Of a stretch of DNA of 10,273 bases, positions 6,369 through 10,273 are shown piece by piece. This stretch comes from an uncultured Oscillospiraceae bacterium (lineage in GTDB: Bacteria; Bacillota; Clostridia; Oscillospirales; Acutalibacteraceae), in the NCBI GenBank assembly GCA_900549055.1, contig URNB01000073.1:1-10273 (forward strand). Reading direction: 5' to 3'. The first letter of the stretch is position 1. Each line of letters starts with the position of its first letter. The notes beneath the pieces were generated by a model. The model worked only from the letters and a program-made list of their open reading frames with translations, had not been told where the DNA came from and did not search any database. The position numbers and the translations under genes are program-made.

Positions 6369-7283
6369 ATGAACTGGACTGAAATAACCGTAAGCGTGCC
6401 GCTTGAGTATACCGATACCGCCGCGGCGATAGCCAATATGACCGTGCCGTACGGCATTTATATTGAGGATTATTCCGATTTGGAGCAGGGAGCGGAGGAA
6501 ATAGCGCATATCGATCTGATTGATGAGGAGCTTGTTAAAAGGGACAGGACGAAATCAATCATTCATATTTATATTTCCGAGTGCGATAATGCCGAGGAAA
6601 GCCTTGCTTTTTTAAAGGAAAGGCTCACGGCTGAAAAAATACCGTTTGACGCGGGCGCCTCAGGTGTGAAGGACAGCGACTGGAACGAAAACTGGAAAAA
6701 ATATTTTCATGCGACCGAAATAGGGAAAAGGCTTGCCATAGTGCCGAGCTGGGAAAGCTATGATAATGTATCCGGCAGAAAAATTCTTCACATAGACCCC
6801 GGCGCTGCATTCGGAACGGGTACGCATGCCACAACCTCGCTTTGCCTTGCGATGCTCGAAAATTATGTGACAGACGGCTTGAAAATGCTCGATATCGGCT
6901 GCGGCAGCGGAATACTGTCCATTGCAGCGGTGCTGCTGGGCGCGGAAAGCGCAGTCGGGGTGGATATTGACGCACAGTCGGTAAAAACGGCGCGCGAAAA
7001 TGCAGAGCTAAACAGTCAAAGCGGCAAGACCGAATATATCGTAGGCGATCTGGCGGATAAGGTGAGCGGAAAATTCGATGTCGTCTGCGCAAATATTGTG
7101 GCAGATGTGGTTATAAGGCTGCTTGAAAGCGTTCGTGATTATATGGCGGAAAACGCCGTGCTGCTGGTTTCGGGAATTATAGACGCGCGCGAGCAGGATG
7201 TGCTGCTTGCCGCCGAAAAGCACAGATTTACGGTTAAGGAAAAGCAGTATAAGGATAATTGGTGCGCATTTGCGCTTATATAG
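6369..7283 (+). CDS. prmA: Ribosomal protein L11 methyltransferase
   Basis: PrmA transfers methyl groups from S-adenosylmethionine to ribosomal protein L11 in the cytosol. The 304 residues have the two-part PrmA layout: an N-terminal substrate-recognition domain (about 1-95) and a linker with DWNENWKKYFHATEIG (104-119). The Rossmann methyltransferase domain follows, with FGTGTHATTSL (148-158), SAM motif I LDIGCGSG (174-181), the acidic VDID (198-201) and ANIVADVV (241-248), the PrmA version of the catalytic NPP-like motif. GGAG seven bases upstream of the ATG supports the start. It heads an operon of closely spaced genes. Length and motifs are normal, and the assignment is confident. Confidence 0.96.
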   Translation: MNWTEITVSVPLEYTDTAAAIANMTVPYGIYIEDYSDLEQGAEEIAHIDLIDEELVKRDRTKSIIHIYISECDNAEESLAFLKERLTAEKIPFDAGASGVKDSDWNENWKKYFHATEIGKRLAIVPSWESYDNVSGRKILHIDPGAAFGTGTHATTSLCLAMLENYVTDGLKMLDIGCGSGILSIAAVLLGAESAVGVDIDAQSVKTARENAELNSQSGKTEYIVGDLADKVSGKFDVVCANIVADVVIRLLESVRDYMAENAVLLVSGIIDAREQDVLLAAEKHRFTVKEKQYKDNWCAFALI

Positions 7284-7288
7284 CACCT

Positions 7289-7314
7289 TCGGCTCGCTCC
7301 TCGGGGAGAGCCGA
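7289..7314 (+). other. Hairpin between prmA and prfB
   Basis: TCGGCT pairs with AGCCGA, with an inner CTCC/GGAG stem on a four-base loop. There is no following U-tract, so it is more likely an mRNA-stability or processing element than a terminator. It lies in the only sizeable gap (78 bases) inside the operon. Confidence 0.5.
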
Positions 7315-7361
7315 GAACAAAAACGATTTATAGACATTCTTACGAAAACGGAGGAAAACCG

Positions 7362-8483
7362 ATGCTGGAATTTGAACAGCTAAAGCTCCGCCTGGAAAGC
7401 AACGAAGGCGAGCTGCGCGATTTGAAGGACGCGCTGGGCTATGAGCATTTGAAAAACGAAATTGAGGAATTGGAGGCAAAGACCGCCGCTCCCGGCTTTT
7501 GGGATGACGCCGAAAGCTCGCAGAAGATACTGCAGAAGACCGGCAAGCTCAAAAACACGGTCGAGACCTATGAAAAGCTTTGCTCCTCCTACGATGATTT
7601 GCTGGTGCTTATAGAAATGGGCGATGAGGAAGAGGATCTGTCGCTGGTCGGCGAGATCACCGAGAATCTTGAGGAATTTGAAAAGGGACTGGGCGCACTC
7701 CGTCTGCAGACCCTGCTTACAGGCGAGTACGATAATAACAACGCGATTTTGACCTTTCACGCGGGAGCGGGAGGAACCGAGGCTATGGACTGGGTTTCCA
7801 TGCTTGTACGCATGTATACGCGCTGGAGCGAGCGCCATGGCTTTAAGGTGCAGCTGCTCGACTTTTTGGACGGTGACGAAGCGGGACTTAAAAGCGCGGT
7901 AATGCTTATAGAAGGGGATAACGCTTACGGCTATTTAAAGAGCGAATCGGGCGTGCACCGCCTTGTGCGCGTGTCGCCTTTCGACGCGTCGGGCAGGCGG
8001 CATACTTCATTTGCCTCGCTTGAGGTAATGCCGGAGATCGGCGACGATAACGACATCGAAATACGCGAAGAAGATATTAAAATGGATGTTTTCCGCTCGT
8101 CGGGCGCGGGCGGTCAGCACATAAACAAGACCTCCTCAGCGGTTCGCTTAACCCATATTCCCACGGGAATAGTGGTTGCCTGCCAAAACGAGCGCAGCCA
8201 GTTCCAAAACCGCGACCAGGCAATGAAAATGCTCAAATCGAAGCTGCTTGAAATAAAGGAGCGCGAGCACCTTGAAAAGATTGAGGATATAAAGGGCGTT
8301 CAAAAGGAGATTGCCTGGGGCTCGCAGATACGGTCGTATGTGTTTATGCCGTACACCATGGCAAAGGATCACAGAACGGGTTTTGAATCGGGCAATATAA
8401 ACGCGGTTATGGACGGAGATCTGGACGGCTTTATAAACGCCTATTTAAAGGCGGCCTCAAAGGGCGAATTACAGAAAAATTAG
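7362..8483 (+). CDS. prfB: Peptide chain release factor 2
   Basis: RF2 recognises UGA and UAA stop codons and triggers peptide release in the ribosome. The 373-residue protein shows an N-terminal coiled-coil-rich domain, the RF2 anticodon-like tripeptide SPF (205-207) within RVSPFDASGRRHTSF, and the catalytic GGQ (250-252) in SGAGGQHINKTSSAVR. The SPF motif separates it from RF1, which has PxT. GGAGG seven bases upstream supports the ATG. Many prfB genes need a +1 frameshift at an in-frame UGA about 25 codons in. Here the corresponding stretch (KDALGYEHLK, residues 22-31) is read straight through with no UGA, so this gene lacks that autoregulation. The next gene begins nine bases downstream. 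Confidence 0.97.
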   Translation: MLEFEQLKLRLESNEGELRDLKDALGYEHLKNEIEELEAKTAAPGFWDDAESSQKILQKTGKLKNTVETYEKLCSSYDDLLVLIEMGDEEEDLSLVGEITENLEEFEKGLGALRLQTLLTGEYDNNNAILTFHAGAGGTEAMDWVSMLVRMYTRWSERHGFKVQLLDFLDGDEAGLKSAVMLIEGDNAYGYLKSESGVHRLVRVSPFDASGRRHTSFASLEVMPEIGDDNDIEIREEDIKMDVFRSSGAGGQHINKTSSAVRLTHIPTGIVVACQNERSQFQNRDQAMKMLKSKLLEIKEREHLEKIEDIKGVQKEIAWGSQIRSYVFMPYTMAKDHRTGFESGNINAVMDGDLDGFINAYLKAASKGELQKN

Positions 8484-8492
8484 GAGCGGAAT

Positions 8493-9509
8493 ATGAAAAG
8501 ATTAATATGTTTTTTAATGGTAACCGCGACCGTTTTAGGTCTCGCGGGCTGCGGCAAAAAAGCCAAAAGGCAGCTTTATAACGATAAGCTTTCAAAGTAT
8601 ATAACCCTTGCGGATTACAAGGGCTTAAAGGTTGATACAAAATCGGACGAATTCAAGAAATATTACGATAACATGATTTCCTCGGATGTATCGTCAAACA
8701 ATCTGTATGTCAAAAAAACCGAGGGTACGGTTGCAAACGGCGATACCGCGAACATAGATTATACCGGCAAAAAGGACGGAGTCGCCTTTGACGGCGGCAC
8801 GGCAGAGGGGTATGACCTGAAAATCGGCTCAAATTCCTTTATTGATGGCTTTGAAAGCGGACTTATCGGCAAAAAGATAGGCGATACGGTGGATCTGAAC
8901 CTTAAATTCCCTGAAAACTACTCCTCGACAGAGCTTGCGGGCAAGGCGGTTGTTTTTACCGTTAAAATAAATTATGTTAAAACCGATGAGGAAAGAAAAC
9001 CCGAGGATTATTATTCGGAGCTCGGCTTTAAATCGCTCGATAAATACACCGCCGATGTGACCGAGCGGGCGGTGAAAAGCTATCTTTTCGACACGGTTAA
9101 AAAGGATTCAAAAATCAAGGAATATCCGCAGACGGAAATCGACACGATATACGGCTCATATAAAAATATGGTGGAGCAGAATCTGAAGAGCAGCTACGGC
9201 GTTGACTTTGCAACCTACCTTACTTCAAACAATATGACCGAGGATTCGTTTAAAGAGGACCTTGTGAAAAACCAGATAAAGCCCGCAATGGATGAGCAGA
9301 TGGTGGCATATTCCATACTCGATAACGAAAAGCTTGGGCTCAAGGATGAGGAAGTCAGCAAAAAGATTGACGAGACGGTTAAGAGCATAAACAATTCGCA
9401 GGTATCCGCAGATACGGTTAAAAGCTATTACGGCGAGTATTATTTTGAGTATATGACCGTAAGCGAAAAGGTTGCCGATTTTCTTTACAAAAACGCGAAA
9501 ATTTCTTAA
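8493..9509 (+). CDS. Trigger-factor-like FKBP peptidyl-prolyl isomerase lipoprotein
   Basis: This is a 338-residue surface lipoprotein foldase. Residues 1-20 form a signal peptide ending in the lipobox LAGC (Cys20). An FKBP-type domain at about 82-163 shows GDTANIDYTGKKDGVAFDGG, LKIGSNSFIDGFESGLIG and LKFPENY, closest to the FKBP domain of trigger factor. The remaining 170 residues are charged and helical, like the trigger factor C-terminal chaperone domain. The ribosome-binding domain of trigger factor is absent, replaced by a lipid anchor, so it should act outside the membrane, helping exported proteins fold in the manner of PrsA. AGGAG at 8482-8486 overlaps the prfB stop and supports the start. 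The FKBP fold and lipoprotein status are seen directly; clients and catalytic activity are inferred. Confidence 0.88.
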   Translation: MKRLICFLMVTATVLGLAGCGKKAKRQLYNDKLSKYITLADYKGLKVDTKSDEFKKYYDNMISSDVSSNNLYVKKTEGTVANGDTANIDYTGKKDGVAFDGGTAEGYDLKIGSNSFIDGFESGLIGKKIGDTVDLNLKFPENYSSTELAGKAVVFTVKINYVKTDEERKPEDYYSELGFKSLDKYTADVTERAVKSYLFDTVKKDSKIKEYPQTEIDTIYGSYKNMVEQNLKSSYGVDFATYLTSNNMTEDSFKEDLVKNQIKPAMDEQMVAYSILDNEKLGLKDEEVSKKIDETVKSINNSQVSADTVKSYYGEYYFEYMTVSEKVADFLYKNAKIS

Positions 9510-10079
9510 ATGCTGTATGAAATAATAAATATTCGCAATATACCCGATGAGGAATACCGCACAGCAGCCGCGCTGCAACCCTATGAGCTTAAAAAAAGAC
9601 TTGAAAATTGCAAAGATGCCGATATAAAGCGCACGCTTGCGGGCAGGATACTGCTTTTTAAAATGATAAAGCGGCTTTACGGAAGGGATTCGTTTGAAAT
9701 CAAATATAATCCTAACGGCAAGCCGCTTTGCGATTTTTGCTTCTTCGGTATTTCCCATTCGGGTGATTTTGCGGCGGCTGCCGTTTCGGATAAACCGATA
9801 GGCATTGATATTCAAGTGCCGCTCGGCTTTAAAAAGCGCGAAAAATATATGCTTTTTTCTCCCGAGGAATGCGGCTTTGTGAACGCTGCGGATTCCGAAA
9901 ACCGATTCTTCACCCTTTGGACGATGAAAGAGGCGTATATAAAGGCGGAGGGCGGCGTTCTTTCGGACGCGGCGGGATTATCGCTTGTAGACGGCGGGCG
10001 GCTTGAAGCGAAGCTTTCGGGATATCACTTTGAAACCGAAAAAACGGATTCGTATTATTTGACGGTGTGTTATAAATAA
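9510..10079 (+). CDS. Sfp-type 4'-phosphopantetheinyl transferase
   Basis: This family moves the phosphopantetheine arm from coenzyme A onto a serine of acyl or peptidyl carrier proteins. The 189 residues contain the family's core motifs: FGISHSG (79-85), PIGIDIQ (96-102) and WTMKEAYIK (137-145). By analogy with Sfp, D100 and E141 would bind Mg2+; the position that is Glu in Sfp is Gln102 here, a variation to note. It is a little shorter than Sfp. The ATG follows the preceding stop codon with no gap and no clear ribosome site, suggesting translational coupling to the lipoprotein gene. No carrier protein or synthase gene is in the window. It may therefore be the general activating enzyme for fatty-acid ACP, or for a pathway elsewhere. 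The family is certain; the partner is unknown. Confidence 0.9.
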   Translation: MLYEIINIRNIPDEEYRTAAALQPYELKKRLENCKDADIKRTLAGRILLFKMIKRLYGRDSFEIKYNPNGKPLCDFCFFGISHSGDFAAAAVSDKPIGIDIQVPLGFKKREKYMLFSPEECGFVNAADSENRFFTLWTMKEAYIKAEGGVLSDAAGLSLVDGGRLEAKLSGYHFETEKTDSYYLTVCYK

Positions 10080-10081
10080 TT

Positions 10082-10273
10082 ATGAAAATAGGAAGCATTG
10101 AAATTAAAGGCTATGCGGCTTTAGCGCCGATGGCGGGCGTTGCCGACCGCGCAATGCGCGAGCTTTGCAGATTTTACGGCGCGGCATTTACCGTGGGCGA
10201 GCTTACAAGCTCGCGCGGGATTGTGCTGAACGATAAAAAATCGGCGGCGCTGCTTACCGCGTCGGATAAGGAG
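10082..10273 (+). CDS. tRNA-dihydrouridine synthase (DusB type), 3' truncated
   Basis: The first 64 codons of a Dus flavoenzyme, which reduces specific uridines of tRNA to dihydrouridine using FMN and NAD(P)H, run off the window end. The visible sequence has the N-terminal FMN-binding strand YAALAPMAGVADRAMRELCR (11-30) and then VGELTSSRG (38-46), matching the LAPMAGVTD...E(M/L)xS pattern of the family. The ATG at 10082 lies two bases after the previous stop and has no clear ribosome site, again suggesting coupling. The pattern looks most like DusB, but the catalytic cysteine region is outside the window, so the subtype is tentative. Confidence 0.88.
   Translation, partial: MKIGSIEIKGYAALAPMAGVADRAMRELCRFYGAAFTVGELTSSRGIVLNDKKSAALLTASDKE

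Noticed and set aside
7380..7838. A 152-codon open frame on the minus strand opposite prfB.
   Set aside because: It is the complement of strongly conserved RF2 coding sequence with no start signal or family resemblance.

Overview
The window reads as chromosome of a gut-type Clostridia bacterium, most likely in or near the Oscillospiraceae/Ruminococcaceae (inference). The grounds are AGGAGG-type ribosome sites, a clostridial FeoB with a CGSCGKQ insertion, a KtrAB potassium system, a trigger-factor-like lipoprotein, and intergenic repeats of the CTCCCTTGTGTAAAGGG...GAGGGATTGTTA type, which I recall as common in that group. No taxonomic marker gene is present.

Layout. (1) 12-2144 (+): feoB, a ferrous iron transporter. 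(2) 2145-2682: no gene, but a mosaic of short repeat elements that share end sequences and carry different hairpin cores, plus an 84-85 bp imperfect direct duplication. (3) 2683-3534: an AT-richer divergent pair, a DUF1273/YpsA-type SLOG protein (-) and a small XRE-type regulator (+), sharing a promoter region of about 140 bp. (4) 3535-3888: a strong hairpin terminator, then a 254-bp element made of six nearly abutting perfect hairpins. It has 16-bp imperfect terminal inverted repeats and exact 8-bp flanking direct repeats, the structure of a MITE-like insertion. (5) 3889-5951 (-): ktrB-ktrA, a potassium uptake operon with a clear promoter. (6) 5952-6368: a divergent promoter region and a long prmA leader with five more hairpins. 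(7) 6369-10273 (+): prmA, prfB, an FKBP/trigger-factor-like lipoprotein, an Sfp-type phosphopantetheinyl transferase and the start of a dus gene, cut by the window edge. These are closely spaced and probably co-transcribed.

How it fits together. The right-hand operon is mostly about translation: L11 methylation, stop-codon release, tRNA dihydrouridine. A surface foldase and a carrier-protein activating enzyme are built in. KtrAB and FeoB are housekeeping ion transporters. The least ordinary content is intergenic. The best candidate for something undescribed is the hairpin element at 3635-3888. It appears to have inserted exactly at the ktrA stop codon, and so separates ktrA from its terminator. 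Next come the modular repeats after feoB and the hairpin-rich prmA leader.
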